Assembly (NCBI GenBank): GCA_947499005.1
Contig: CANMML010000017.1
Coordinates: 19,278-83,277 of the forward strand
Length of the DNA stretch: 64,000 nucleotides
Origin: an uncultured Aquimarina sp.
GTDB taxonomy: Bacteria; Bacteroidota; Bacteroidia; Flavobacteriales; Flavobacteriaceae
Reading direction: 5' to 3'
In this document: positions 45,626 through 54,238 of the stretch, in pieces
How positions within the stretch are numbered: the stretch's first letter is position 1
How the letters are laid out: every line of letters begins with the position of its first letter
Notes under the pieces: generated by a model
Database searches by the model: none
What the model was told of the DNA's origin: nothing
Seen by the model: only the letters and a program-made list of their open reading frames with translations
Program-made: the position numbers and the translations under genes

Positions 45626-45956
45626 GATCACTAAGTAATAAGATTTCATCACTAACGATTTCCATAGTGTAGCGCTTTTCGCCAGAAGGAGTTTCGTATG
45701 TTCGAGTGCTAAGTCTTCCTTCTACAGCAATTTCTTTTCCTTTATAAAGATATTTTTCTGAAAAATCGGCTTTTTTATTCCAGTTAGTAATTGTAAACCA
45801 ATCTGTTTTTTCTACTCGATTTCCTTTTTGATCTGTATAACCAGAATTTACAGCAATAGAAAATCTGCTTAATTTTTTTCCGCTTTCTAGAGTAATAATT
45901 TCAGGATCCTGTCCTAAGCGACCGATTAATTGTACTTTGTTTTTTAATGTACTCAT
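45612..45956 (-). CDS. ssb: single-stranded DNA-binding protein
   Basis: 114 residues from the ATG at 45956 (MSTLKNKVQLIGRLGQDPEI); an in-frame extension to 45986 is not needed. OB fold with LSRFSIAVNS, TDWFTITNWNKKA, KYLYKGKEIAVEGRLSTRTYE in parts. It lacks the long acidic tail of replicative SSBs and ends in LLSDPKNS, so it may be a secondary SSB. The 3' end overlaps the GSCFA gene by 14 bases. Confidence 0.92.
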   Translation of the reverse strand: MSTLKNKVQLIGRLGQDPEIITLESGKKLSRFSIAVNSGYTDQKGNRVEKTDWFTITNWNKKADFSEKYLYKGKEIAVEGRLSTRTYETPSGEKRYTMEIVSDEILLLSDPKNS

Positions 45957-46058
45957 GGTATATTGATTAAAAATTGAACATTGCAAACATCATAATTGAC
46001 AAGAGTTTTAATCGGTAATTACTTGTTTAATGATGTTTGTAGTCATTTGTTGTCGAAT

Positions 46059-46580
46059 ATGAGTGAAATAAATTGCACATCCATAGATTATATTTTTAGT
46101 AATTTTCGAAAGAAGGAAGCAATGATTCGTTATGTAAATAAGCATTTTGAATTATTTGAACTGTTATTAGAGGCTTCTTTGAATTTAGAATACTCAAATG
46201 CTTGGCGAAGCACTTTGTTAGTTGGACACTTGATGAAAAAGGATGATGTACTAGTAAAACCTTTAGTTGATGACTATATTAATATTTTACTTGAGTTACA
46301 TCACGATGGGCATCAAAGACAAGTTCTAATTGTGTTAGATAAAATGCAATTAAATGAAGAACAAGAAGGAAGGTTATTTGATAAATGCATGACATTATGG
46401 GAAGATGTGAAAAAGATACCTTCTACAAGGACTAGAGCTTTTTGGATGTTGTTGAAGATTGCAGAACCTTATCCAGAAATTCAACAAGAAATTAAACATT
46501 TCACAACGGAATATTATTTAGAAACCTTAAGCCCTGGGATTAGAGTGATCATAGAACGTGAAATAAAGAAGTTAATCTAG
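46059..46580 (+). CDS. helical-repeat protein of unknown function
   Basis: I prefer ATG 46059 (173 residues) over an in-frame TTG at 45996. The product is all-helical with repeated amphipathic pairs (AWRSTLLVGHLMKKDD, HQRQVLIVLDKMQLNEE, TRTRAFWMLLKIAEPYPE), reminiscent of HEAT-like or DNA-alkylation-repeat proteins. No signal peptide. I do not recognise a specific function. Divergent from ssb. Confidence 0.7.
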   Translation: MSEINCTSIDYIFSNFRKKEAMIRYVNKHFELFELLLEASLNLEYSNAWRSTLLVGHLMKKDDVLVKPLVDDYINILLELHHDGHQRQVLIVLDKMQLNEEQEGRLFDKCMTLWEDVKKIPSTRTRAFWMLLKIAEPYPEIQQEIKHFTTEYYLETLSPGIRVIIEREIKKLI

Positions 46581-46656
46581 TTTTGTTAATATATGCTTTA
46601 AATTTTTAATGAATTAGAAGTAGATTCTATAAATTTATGTGAAATAGGGAAATATT

Positions 46657-47088
46657 ATGGATGTGTTAAATGAAATTGCAAATGTCAATTTACTGGAAAA
46701 TTTAAATCAAGTTTCTGATAAGATTTTTATCTGTTTGGGTACAGATCAATTAAAAATAAATTCAAATGGAATTTTAAAATACGAAACTTTGGGTCAAAAG
46801 GTAAAGGATCAACTAAAAGAAAAACTCCAGTCAACAAAAGACTTAACTGTTTTTGCTTCGTCTGAAAAAGAAGAATTGCTTACTATTGAAAAGACGAAGC
46901 TAGCTATAAAAGAACTTATAGAAGTGGAGATGGTAAATGTTGTATTACTTGAGGAGGAAAATAGAGGAAGTGCTACGAATCAAAAATTTAAAGTAGTTTC
47001 GGATGGTTCTAAGACTATTTTCTATAGTGATGGAAGTACTAAAGAAATACCTTATTTTAAAGAAGAAATAATCTTTGCGAAAAAGTAA
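46657..47088 (+). CDS. unrecognised small cytoplasmic protein, 143 aa
   Basis: No signal peptide or membrane segment. It is Lys/Glu-rich with a probable alpha/beta fold; a strand-rich C-terminus (NQKFKVVSDGSKTIFYSDGS) stands out. No motif or family recognised. It starts 76 bases after the helical-repeat gene on the same strand and is convergent with the cytochrome c gene. Confidence 0.6.
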   Translation: MDVLNEIANVNLLENLNQVSDKIFICLGTDQLKINSNGILKYETLGQKVKDQLKEKLQSTKDLTVFASSEKEELLTIEKTKLAIKELIEVEMVNVVLLEEENRGSATNQKFKVVSDGSKTIFYSDGSTKEIPYFKEEIIFAKK

Positions 47089-47117
47089 TTCTCCTTTTTT
47101 AATACATACCAGTACAG

Positions 47118-47531
47118 CTATTCTGTTTTCTGTATTATATCTGATAGTTGGATTGTATTGTCATATGAATTCCCCCAGCTATTTAATATATAATTCATTA
47201 CATCTGCAATTTGTTGATCAGACAAAGATCTAGGTTTCATTTTTTCATTATAGGAAACGCCATTTACTATAATTTCACCTTCAAGGCCATATTTAATAGC
47301 TTCTATTGCTTTAGCAGGATTTTTAAATAACCAATCTGAATTTGCTAGAGGAGGGTATTTATTTGATTTACCTAATCCATCGGGTTTATGACAAATCTTA
47401 CAGTCTTTTTTGTAAACGTTATAACCTCGTTCGATACTTTCTTCTTTTTGAGAGATCGTATTCATGTCTTGTCCTATCATTTGAAAAGCTGAAAAAAGAA
47501 TAAAAAAGTAAAGAAAAATAAGTTTGATCAT
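47118..47531 (-). CDS. periplasmic class I cytochrome c
   Basis: 137 residues with a signal peptide (about 1-20, ending MIGQ). Heme-binding motif CKICH near residues 44-48 and a likely axial Met in NEKMKPRSLSDQQIADVMNYI, the typical C-terminal helix of the cytochrome c family. Probably an electron carrier or oxidase-associated subunit. Stand-alone, divergent from lysS. Confidence 0.92.
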   Translation of the reverse strand: MIKLIFLYFFILFSAFQMIGQDMNTISQKEESIERGYNVYKKDCKICHKPDGLGKSNKYPPLANSDWLFKNPAKAIEAIKYGLEGEIIVNGVSYNEKMKPRSLSDQQIADVMNYILNSWGNSYDNTIQLSDIIQKTE

Positions 47532-47580
47532 GAAGTTGCAATTTATTTCTAAAATTAGCCATTATTCATTAACCTAATAA

Positions 47581-47612
47581 TTGAATAACTCAAAAGCCAA
47601 TTATTATCTTTG
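47581..47612 (+). promoter_or_regulatory. promoter of lysS
   Basis: TTG at 47581-47583, a 21-base spacer, then TATCTTTG at 47605-47612 (exact TAnnTTTG). This predicts a 5' untranslated region of about 105 bases, which holds a small hairpin AGCTTC/GAAGCT at 47672-47687. Confidence 0.7.
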
Positions 47613-47726
47613 CCATCGATTTGCTTTTGTTTTGATGATATAAAAGTAAGTTAAAAAGTTATGAGAATGATAGCTTCGAATGAAGCTTCAAGAATCGTTA
47701 CCCTAATAGGGGATTAAATTTTGAAT

Positions 47727-49415
47727 ATGCAATTATCAGAACAAGAAATCGTACGTAGAGAGAAGTTAAATATACTTCGCAGTAAAGGTATAGAACCATA
47801 CCCTGCTGCATTATACCCAGTGGATTCTTCCTCGAAAGACATTAAAGAGCAATTTGAAGAAGGGAAAAAAGTGATAATTGCAGGACGTTTGATGTCGCGT
47901 CGTATTCAAGGAAAAGCATCTTTTGCCGAATTACAAGATGGTAAAGGACGTATTCAAGTTTACTTTAACAGGGATGAAATATGCCCAGGAGAGGACAAGG
48001 AATTGTATAATGACGTTTATAAGAAATTATTAGATATTGGTGATTTCATTGGTGTAGAAGGAGAGTTGTTTACAACAAAGGTAGGAGAGAAGACGGTAAT
48101 GGTAAAGGACTTTACATTATTAAGTAAAGCCTTGAAGCCGCTTCCGTTACCGAAAACAGATAGTGAAGGAAATACATATGATGGTTTTGTAGATCCAGAG
48201 CTACGTTATCGTCAGCGTTATGCCGATTTAGCTGTTAACCCTCAAATAAAAGAGATTTTTGTAAAGCGTACGAAGTTATTCAACGCAATGCGTCAGTTTT
48301 TTAATGATCGCGAATATTTTGAAGTTGAGACACCAATATTACAACCTATACCAGGAGGAGCATCGGCACGCCCATTTATAACACATCACAATTCATTAGA
48401 TATTCCTTTATACATGCGTATTGCCAATGAGCTATATTTAAAAAGGCTTATTGTTGGTGGTTTTGAAGGGGTTTATGAATTTTCTAAAAACTTCCGTAAT
48501 GAAGGAATGGACAGAACTCATAATCCAGAATTTACGGCTATGGAAATCTATGTAGCTTACAAAGACTACAATTGGATGATGGAGTTTACCGAACAATTAT
48601 TAGAGTATTGTGCTCTTGCCGTTAATGGTACAACAGAAGCTGTTTTTGGAGAACATAAAGTTGACTTTAAAGCTCCGTATGCTCGTGTGACTATGGCAGA
48701 CTCTATAAAGCATTTTACAGGTTTTGACATTACTGGGAAATCTGAAGATGAGTTAAGAGAAGCTGCAAAAGGTATGGGCATCGAGGTAGATGATACCATG
48801 GGAAAAGGGAAATTAATTGATGAAATGTTTGGTGAAAAATGTGAAGGAAACTACATACAGCCAACATTCATTACAGATTACCCTAAAGAAATGTCTCCAT
48901 TGTGTAAAACCCATAGAGATAACCCCGAATTAACGGAGCGTTTCGAATTGATGATTTGTGGAAAAGAAGTAGCGAATGCTTATTCGGAGTTAAATGATCC
49001 TATTGATCAAAGAGAACGTTTTGAAGAGCAACTAAAGTTATCGGAAAAAGGAGATGATGAAGCAATGTTTATTGATCAAGACTTCATTAGAGCCCTTGAG
49101 TATGGTATGCCTCCTACCTCAGGATTAGGAATTGGAATGGACAGATTAATAATGTATTTGACCAACAACCAATCCATTCAAGAAGTATTGTTTTTTCCTC
49201 AAATGAAGCCAGAAGTAAAACAAGTCGCAATTAGTGATGATGCTAAAGGTGTTCTAGAATTGTTGAAGAAAGAAGAACAGTTGCTTTTAAATGATTTAAA
49301 AGCGGCATCAGGGCTTTCTAATAAAAAATGGGATAAGACTATAAAAGAATTAACTAAAAGCAATATAGCTAAAGTAGAAAAGAAAGAAGAAGGACTTTTC
49401 GTAAGTATCGCTTAA
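47727..49415 (+). CDS. lysS: lysyl-tRNA synthetase, class II
   Basis: 562 residues from ATG 47727; an in-frame TTG two codons earlier is possible. N-terminal anticodon-binding OB fold (IAGRLMSRRIQGKASFAELQ region), then the class II core: motif 2 FRNEGMDRTHNPEFT, and motif 3 GLGIGMDRLIMYL. The C-terminal extension (about 500-562, LLNDLKAASGLSNKKWDKTI) is an extra helical domain beyond the usual 500-residue enzyme, as seen in Bacteroidota. Charges tRNA-Lys. Confidence 0.97.
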   Translation: MQLSEQEIVRREKLNILRSKGIEPYPAALYPVDSSSKDIKEQFEEGKKVIIAGRLMSRRIQGKASFAELQDGKGRIQVYFNRDEICPGEDKELYNDVYKKLLDIGDFIGVEGELFTTKVGEKTVMVKDFTLLSKALKPLPLPKTDSEGNTYDGFVDPELRYRQRYADLAVNPQIKEIFVKRTKLFNAMRQFFNDREYFEVETPILQPIPGGASARPFITHHNSLDIPLYMRIANELYLKRLIVGGFEGVYEFSKNFRNEGMDRTHNPEFTAMEIYVAYKDYNWMMEFTEQLLEYCALAVNGTTEAVFGEHKVDFKAPYARVTMADSIKHFTGFDITGKSEDELREAAKGMGIEVDDTMGKGKLIDEMFGEKCEGNYIQPTFITDYPKEMSPLCKTHRDNPELTERFELMICGKEVANAYSELNDPIDQRERFEEQLKLSEKGDDEAMFIDQDFIRALEYGMPPTSGLGIGMDRLIMYLTNNQSIQEVLFFPQMKPEVKQVAISDDAKGVLELLKKEEQLLLNDLKAASGLSNKKWDKTIKELTKSNIAKVEKKEEGLFVSIA

Positions 49416-49438
49416 TAAGATATCAGTTAGCATAAAAG

Positions 49439-49507
49439 CTGCCTGAAAATATTTTATCCTATTAGTTTTAAATTGAGGGATTCAATATTTTAAGGCAGTT
49501 TTTTTAT
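49439..49507 (+). terminator. terminator after lysS
   Basis: Arms CTGCCTGAAAATATT (49439-49453) and AATATTTTAAGGCAG (49484-49498) pair at 14 of 15 positions, with a 30-base loop and T to 49507. Confidence 0.8.
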
Positions 49508-49576
49508 TTCCTAAAAAATAATTCAGCATATTAATACGAAATTCTTATCAGCAAATCGTATTATATAGATTCATGC

Positions 49577-49670
49577 AGCCTATAGCTTATAGCAATAAGC
49601 TAGAAAAAAGAAAAAGGCTTTCGACGTAACCGAAACTATGGATCTTCTAATCCACAGTGATTCATTTAAT
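49577..49670. repeat. dispersed repeat, copy 1
   Basis: About 90 bases that reappear, diverged, at 53383-53467: both run from AGCCTATAG through CAATAAG.TAGAAAA to GATCTTCT.ATCC and GTGATTCATTTA. Both copies lie between convergent genes. The upstream word ATACGAAATTCTTATC (49535-49550) appears as its exact reverse complement at 53125-53140. Confidence 0.7.
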
Positions 49671-49676
49671 AAAAGC

Positions 49677-49708
49677 AAAAAGCATTCATTTTAAAATGAA
49701 TGCTTTTT
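49677..49708. terminator. perfect palindromic terminator after the gene at 49741
   Basis: A 32-base perfect palindrome (core AGCATTCATTTT/AAAATGAATGCT, 49681-49704) with A and T flanks, so it can terminate in both directions. Confidence 0.85.
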
Positions 49709-49740
49709 GTTTATAGAAGGGTATTTAAATAAATTCTTTG

Positions 49741-50256
49741 TTACAAACGGCTAGGAGAGGATAATGTTACTATCGTTTCCGGGCTTTCAGGATTAAACAT
49801 AAACTTGGTGTAGTTTGTGTGTAATCGTGCTAAGTGAGTTTTTACTAAATCAGTATTTTTTACTCTACTAGCATTTTTATAAAAACTAATTGCCATATGA
49901 AGGTCATTGTCTTTAACATATTCTAAAGCAATTAACTCTATTTTTGATATGTACTTGTACTTTAAAATAGGGTGATCACTTTTGAAAGATTCTGCTGCAT
50001 TTCTATATTTATTAGAAATAGAAACAGGTACAATTTGAATATCAGTAAAGTGAAATTCATATTTAGTTCCTGCTTTATCAACTTTTAATTCTTTGATCGT
50101 ATTACGAGCATCATATCTGTTTTTCGCAACACCAACGAACAGTCCACCGCTTTTAGTTTGTGCTTGCCATACTACAGTGTTAACCATACGTTGTGCGGAA
50201 ACACTAGTGGTTAACATTAAAAAAATAGATACAAGCTTAAGTAAATTCATCATCAT
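49741..50256 (-). CDS. secreted protein of unknown function, 171 aa
   Basis: Signal peptide about 1-21 (ending SVSAQ). The rest shows a possible beta-rich domain (VVWQAQTKSGGLFVGVAKN, KYEFHFTDIQIVPVSI) followed by helices. Three Met codons in a row at the start leave the exact initiation open. No family recognised. Terminated by a perfect palindrome. Confidence 0.7.
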   Translation of the reverse strand: MMMNLLKLVSIFLMLTTSVSAQRMVNTVVWQAQTKSGGLFVGVAKNRYDARNTIKELKVDKAGTKYEFHFTDIQIVPVSISNKYRNAAESFKSDHPILKYKYISKIELIALEYVKDNDLHMAISFYKNASRVKNTDLVKTHLARLHTNYTKFMFNPESPETIVTLSSPSRL

Positions 50257-50475
50257 TGTTTCATTGACGGTGCAAAGATAGGATACAATAAAGAGTTTTC
50301 CATCCTAAGTACCTATGTTTTAGGTGAATTACTTAGATACTAGTTAAAGTGTATAAAAATAGTGCTAGTTTCTTGTGTTTTATATGTTATATAAGTGTTA
50401 AATGTAGGAATTTATGTTAAATTTTGTGTCATTAACAAACAATACTTAAGTAGAGTGGTTGTCGATTTCTTAACT

Positions 50476-51783
50476 TTATTTTTTCCTAAAATAAATCTGA
50501 ATAGGCACTCCCGTAAAATCGAATTGTGTTCTAAGCTGGTTCTCTACGTACCTTTTGTAAGGATCTCGAATGTATTGAGGTAAGTTACAAAAGAATACAA
50601 ATTGCGGTTGCGGTGTTGGGAGTTGCATACAGTACTTAATTTTTACAAATTTTCCTTTATATGCAGGTGGAGGGTAATTTTCGATAATAGGTAACATAGT
50701 ATCGTTCATTACACTTGTTTTTATCTTCTGAGATCGGTTTTGATATACCTCAACAGCTGTTTCAATAGCCTTAAATATGCGTTGTTTAGTTAATGCAGAA
50801 ATAAAAACAACAGGGATATCAGTAAAGGGTTCTAGCTGTTTTTTAATGTGTGCTTCGAATTCTTTAGGGGTGTTACTAGATTTTTCTTCGATAAGATCCC
50901 ACTTGTTTACCAAAACAACAATCCCTTTTCTATTGCGTTCTGCTAACCAAAATATGTTTTGAATTTGCGCATCAAAGCCACGTGTAGCATCAACAACTAC
51001 TAAACATACATCGGCATGTTCGATAGCTCGAACAGATCGCATTACCGAATAAAATTCTAAATCTTCTTTTACCTTAGATTTTTTACGAATTCCGGCAGTA
51101 TCTACAAGATTGAAGTCAAAACCAAATCGGTTGTATTTAGTGTCAATAGCATCTCTAGTTGTACCAGCGATATCAGTAACGATATTTCGTTCCTCGCCGA
51201 TTAGAGCGTTAATGAATGAAGATTTTCCCGCATTTGGTCTTCCAACGACAGCAAAACGAGGTAAATCAATTTCTTCTTTTTCTTCTTTTTCAGGTAGCGC
51301 TTTTACTAAGTCATCCAATAATTCGCCTGTACCACTTCCGTTGATACTAGAAATACAATAATATTCCCCTAAACCTAGGCTGTAGAACTCAACAGCATCA
51401 TTGACACGCATTGCATTGTCAACTTTGTTTACCACAAGAAAAACAGGCTTTTTAGCTTTGCGTAGTAAATTTGCCACATCTTCGTCCATACCAGTAATAC
51501 CCGCTTCAACATCTACTACAAAAACGATGGCATCCGATTCGTCAATGGCTAGTTCTACCTGTTTGTCAATTTCAGCTTCAAAAATATCATCGCTACCGAG
51601 AACATATCCACCAGTATCGATAAGGGAAAATTCTCTACCATTCCACTCACTTTTACCATAATGGCGATCACGAGTAACACCACTGACAGCATCAACGATG
51701 GCATCACGGCGTTGTATCATTCTATTGAAAAATGTAGATTTTCCTACGTTTGGTCTACCTACTATGGCTACAATGGTACTCAT
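50476..51783 (-). CDS. der: ribosome biogenesis GTPase Der (EngA)
   Basis: 435 residues. Two tandem G domains: first G1 GRPNVGKST (residues 8-16), G3 DTGGY, G4 NKVD; second G1 [10 protein letters not shown]3 [10 protein letters not shown]4 NKWD. The C-terminal KH-like domain (about 350-435) ends in PIQIYFRKK. It is needed for 50S subunit assembly. Stand-alone, divergent from the DUF4136 gene. Confidence 0.98.
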   Translation of the reverse strand: MSTIVAIVGRPNVGKSTFFNRMIQRRDAIVDAVSGVTRDRHYGKSEWNGREFSLIDTGGYVLGSDDIFEAEIDKQVELAIDESDAIVFVVDVEAGITGMDEDVANLLRKAKKPVFLVVNKVDNAMRVNDAVEFYSLGLGEYYCISSINGSGTGELLDDLVKALPEKEEKEEIDLPRFAVVGRPNAGKSSFINALIGEERNIVTDIAGTTRDAIDTKYNRFGFDFNLVDTAGIRKKSKVKEDLEFYSVMRSVRAIEHADVCLVVVDATRGFDAQIQNIFWLAERNRKGIVVLVNKWDLIEEKSSNTPKEFEAHIKKQLEPFTDIPVVFISALTKQRIFKAIETAVEVYQNRSQKIKTSVMNDTMLPIIENYPPPAYKGKFVKIKYCMQLPTPQPQFVFFCNLPQYIRDPYKRYVENQLRTQFDFTGVPIQIYFRKK

Positions 51784-51947
51784 GAAAATGGGTGTTTGAA
51801 AATAGGGAGCAAAATTAAGGCTTTTTTGGCTCTTATCTCAAAATACATTATAAAGGTTGGCTTTTCAATGTATTTTAAGAAAATATTGAGTGCTAGTGGT
51901 ATAGTTATTGATTATATTATAGTCAAGTAATTTTAAAGCGTTGTATT

Positions 51948-52481
51948 ATGAGATTTATTTGTTTTTCAATGTTAGCAAGCCTTTTTCTATTAACATCTTG
52001 TGCTACAGTACAAGTAAAATCGGATTATGATACCAAAGCTGTTTTTGCGAATTATAAATCTTTTGGTTTTTATAAAACAGGTATTGATAAAGTAGATATT
52101 AATGATCTAGATAAAAAACGTATTCTAAGAGCTATAGATAAAAATTTAGCAGAAAAGGGGTTAGTTAAATCAAATACTCCTGACTTGTTGATCAATTTTA
52201 CGACTAAGGCAGAGAAAAATGTACAGGTAGCTCCTAATTACGGATATGGATTTGGGTGGGGCTGGTGGAGTCCATTTTGGTATGGAAATAACTTTTACAA
52301 TACATACGAAACCATTGAAGGAGTACTTGTAATAGATTTGATTGATGCAGAAAAGAATGAACTTATTTGGCAAGGAATAGGGAAAGCACCTCTAGCTGAT
52401 GGCCCTGAAGCAAAAACAGAGCGAATTAATGAAATTGTTACAGCAGTCTTAGCAAAATATCCTCCTGAGATAGAAAAATAA
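51948..52481 (+). CDS. DUF4136 lipoprotein
   Basis: 177 residues. Lipoprotein signal ending LLTSC (Cys18). The body fits DUF4136: TVQVKSDYDTKAVFANYKSF, GLVKSNTPDLLINF, an aromatic Gly/Trp/Tyr-rich patch (YGYGFGWGWWSPFWYG) and GVLVIDLIDAEKNELIWQG. Family function unknown, envelope located. The DUF4230 gene follows 32 bases later. Confidence 0.9.
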   Translation: MRFICFSMLASLFLLTSCATVQVKSDYDTKAVFANYKSFGFYKTGIDKVDINDLDKKRILRAIDKNLAEKGLVKSNTPDLLINFTTKAEKNVQVAPNYGYGFGWGWWSPFWYGNNFYNTYETIEGVLVIDLIDAEKNELIWQGIGKAPLADGPEAKTERINEIVTAVLAKYPPEIEK

Positions 52482-52513
52482 AAGTTTAGAAGTACCTTTA
52501 TGAAAAACAATTC

Positions 52514-53110
52514 ATGAAAAATTTGTTAATAGGTATTGGGATAGGCTTATTGATTTTTTATCTAATTTTTAAATACCAAGAGCCGAAGGAAGGTTCAGAT
52601 ATAAATTCAACAAATCTAATTCAAGAACAGTTAAAAAATGTTAGTGAATTGATTGTGACCGAAGGGCATTTCTCGGATGTGATTACTTATAAAGATGCTA
52701 AAAAATACTATGTAGATTGGTTAACAGCCGAAAAGAAAGCTGTCGTTTTAGTAAAGGCAAAGGCAACGCTATCTTATGACTTAAGAGCACTTAATTATTT
52801 TGTCGATCAAACGACCAATACTATTGTATTGACAGATATACCCGAAGTAGATTTAAATATCTATCCCTCTTTAGAATATTACGATATTGAACAAGGATAC
52901 TTAAACCCATTTAAAGCTGAAGATTACAATAAGATAGATAAAGAAGTCAGGAAACGAATGCATAATCAGATTTCAACGTCAGACTTTATTGATAATGCAG
53001 AAAATAGATTGATTTCAGAATTATTCTTTCTTTTAAATAAAGATGAAAACCAACAATGGAATATTATCATTGAAAATGAAGAAGAAACCCTAGAAAAGCT
53101 TATTGAATAG
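52514..53110 (+). CDS. DUF4230 family membrane-anchored protein
   Basis: 198 residues: one N-terminal membrane anchor (about 4-20), then a soluble domain with LKNVSELIVTEGHFSDVITYKDA in parts, VLVKAKATLSYDL, and PEVDLNIYPSLEYYDIEQGYLNPF. This matches DUF4230 proteins of unknown function. Probably cotranscribed with the DUF4136 gene. Two overlapping hairpins lie downstream. Confidence 0.88.
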   Translation: MKNLLIGIGIGLLIFYLIFKYQEPKEGSDINSTNLIQEQLKNVSELIVTEGHFSDVITYKDAKKYYVDWLTAEKKAVVLVKAKATLSYDLRALNYFVDQTTNTIVLTDIPEVDLNIYPSLEYYDIEQGYLNPFKAEDYNKIDKEVRKRMHNQISTSDFIDNAENRLISELFFLLNKDENQQWNIIIENEEETLEKLIE

Positions 53111-53152
53111 TTTATACGATTTTCGGATAAGAATTTCGTATCAATAGATTGA

Positions 53153-53214
53153 TTTATTTTTCGCTAGACTAAGGCGAAAAATAAAACAATAGCATTTGCT
53201 ATTGTTTTATTTTT
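53153..53214 (+). terminator. two overlapping hairpins after the DUF4230 gene
   Basis: Hairpin 1: 53153-53164 with 53174-53185, perfect 12 bp. Hairpin 2: 53177-53194 with 53197-53214, perfect 18 bp with a tiny loop, ending in T. They share 53177-53185, so only one can form at a time. Hairpin 2 is the likely terminator. The rest of the 351-base gap to the next gene holds a dispersed repeat. Confidence 0.75.
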
Positions 53215-53382
53215 TAACGCAAGAATAGTAGAAAAAGAAACAAGGTATATGCGAAATTTTTGTTCGCAAATCGTATTATTGCCTTTAGGGATAGTTAAAA
53301 GGACGTCCTTTGGTGCATCTCACTTTTAGTTTCTAGAAATTTAATCTATGGTTATATGCATTAAGCATTAGATAGATTTTTT

Positions 53383-53467
53383 AGCCTATAGCAATAAGTT
53401 AGAAAATAGAAAAAGACTTTCAACCGTAACTGAAATTATAGATCTTCTGATCCGTAGTGATTCATTT
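53383..53467. repeat. dispersed repeat, copy 2
   Basis: Diverged copy of 49577-49670. Its last bases overlap the stop codon of the phosphodiesterase gene (53462-53464). Confidence 0.65.
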
Positions 53468-53953
53468 AGCGCCTAATTCGATTACTTCTAGATTTTTAAT
53501 TTCAGCTTTTTCTATTTCAAATCGTAACATAGTTCTCATTTTATGAAACCCATGTTTGCCGCATGCTCCAGGATTCATATGCAATAACCCTAATTTACTG
53601 TCAGGTATTACTTTCAAGATGTGTGAATGTCCACAAATAAAAAGCTTAGGAGGATTTTTTTTTATCTCATCACGAGTATTGACATTATATTTAGGAGGAT
53701 ATCCACCAATATGAGTGATCCAAACATCTACACCTTCTATTGTAAAACGATTGTTAAGCGGGAAAGAAGCTCGAATCTTGTGGTCATCAATATTACCATA
53801 TACGGCTCTTAAGGGAGCTACTTTTTGTAATTGATCTGTTACAGACAAATCACCTATGTCACCAGCATGCCATACTTCATCGACTTCCGAAGCATAATGT
53901 AATATGCGTTCATCAATATAACTGTGCGTATCGCTAAGTAATAGGATTTTCAT
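53462..53953 (-). CDS. metallophosphoesterase, YfcE/MJ0936 type
   Basis: 163 residues, the small phosphodiesterase class. Metal ligands visible: SDTHSYID (Asp8, His10), HAGDIGD, YGNIDD (Asn), THIGGYPP (His), and ICGHSHILK near the C-terminus. Such enzymes hydrolyse phosphodiesters such as 2',3'-cAMP or model substrates; the physiological target is unknown. On the minus strand it lies 41 bases after the terminator of a candidate small RNA (53995-54129), which could instead be an attenuating leader for this gene. Confidence 0.9.
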   Translation of the reverse strand: MKILLLSDTHSYIDERILHYASEVDEVWHAGDIGDLSVTDQLQKVAPLRAVYGNIDDHKIRASFPLNNRFTIEGVDVWITHIGGYPPKYNVNTRDEIKKNPPKLFICGHSHILKVIPDSKLGLLHMNPGACGKHGFHKMRTMLRFEIEKAEIKNLEVIELGAK

Positions 53954-53994
53954 TCAAAATAAAATTTGAGCTAAAGTACATAACACAAATTTTG

Positions 53995-54129
53995 AAAAAA
54001 AGGCAGAAGTTCTAATATTCCCCATAAATATAGAATCTTCTGCCGGGAAGTAATTTTGTTTTCATACTTCCAAATTGCATGTCACCTAACCCAAGTACTT
54101 CATGCGAATTTAGAATGTGAATAAGGTTA
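53995..54129 (-). ncRNA. candidate structured RNA with three stacked hairpins
   Basis: Read on the minus strand. H3: 54101-54111 with 54072-54081, 10 bp with one bulged base and a 19-base loop. H2: 54065-54071 with 54046-54052, perfect 7 bp, directly abutting H3. H1: arms 54002-54014 and 54031-54044, 13 pairs and one bulge, followed by seven U (54001-53995), a good terminator. A TAnnTTTG box is at 54143-54136, just upstream. No coding frame fits. It may be an independent small RNA or a leader of the phosphodiesterase gene. I cannot match it to a known RNA family. Confidence 0.55.
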
Positions 54130-54135
54130 CTACTT

Positions 54136-54143
54136 CAAATCTA
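54136..54143 (-). promoter_or_regulatory. -7 box for the candidate RNA
   Basis: TAGATTTG on the minus strand is an exact TAnnTTTG match, placing the start site near 54129. No TTTG is seen about 19 bases upstream, so the promoter is only half supported. Confidence 0.4.
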
Positions 54144-54178
54144 ATGAAGCAGTGTAGTATGATTGTCTTTAAAAAAGT

Positions 54179-54214
54179 AAATGGCAGTCATTTTTTAGTG
54201 AATGACTGCCATTT
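54179..54214 (-). terminator. Rho-independent terminator after susD
   Basis: A perfect 14-bp stem (54179-54192 with 54201-54214; AAATGGCAGTCATT) with T-rich sequence after it on the minus strand. Confidence 0.9.
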
Positions 54215-54238
54215 ATTAGTAAAGTGTTTTTTAATAGA

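Noticed and set aside
47613..47726. Riboswitch or T-box in the lysS leader
   Set aside because: Only one small hairpin (AGCTTC/GAAGCT) and no T-box sequence or terminator; nothing matches a known riboswitch.
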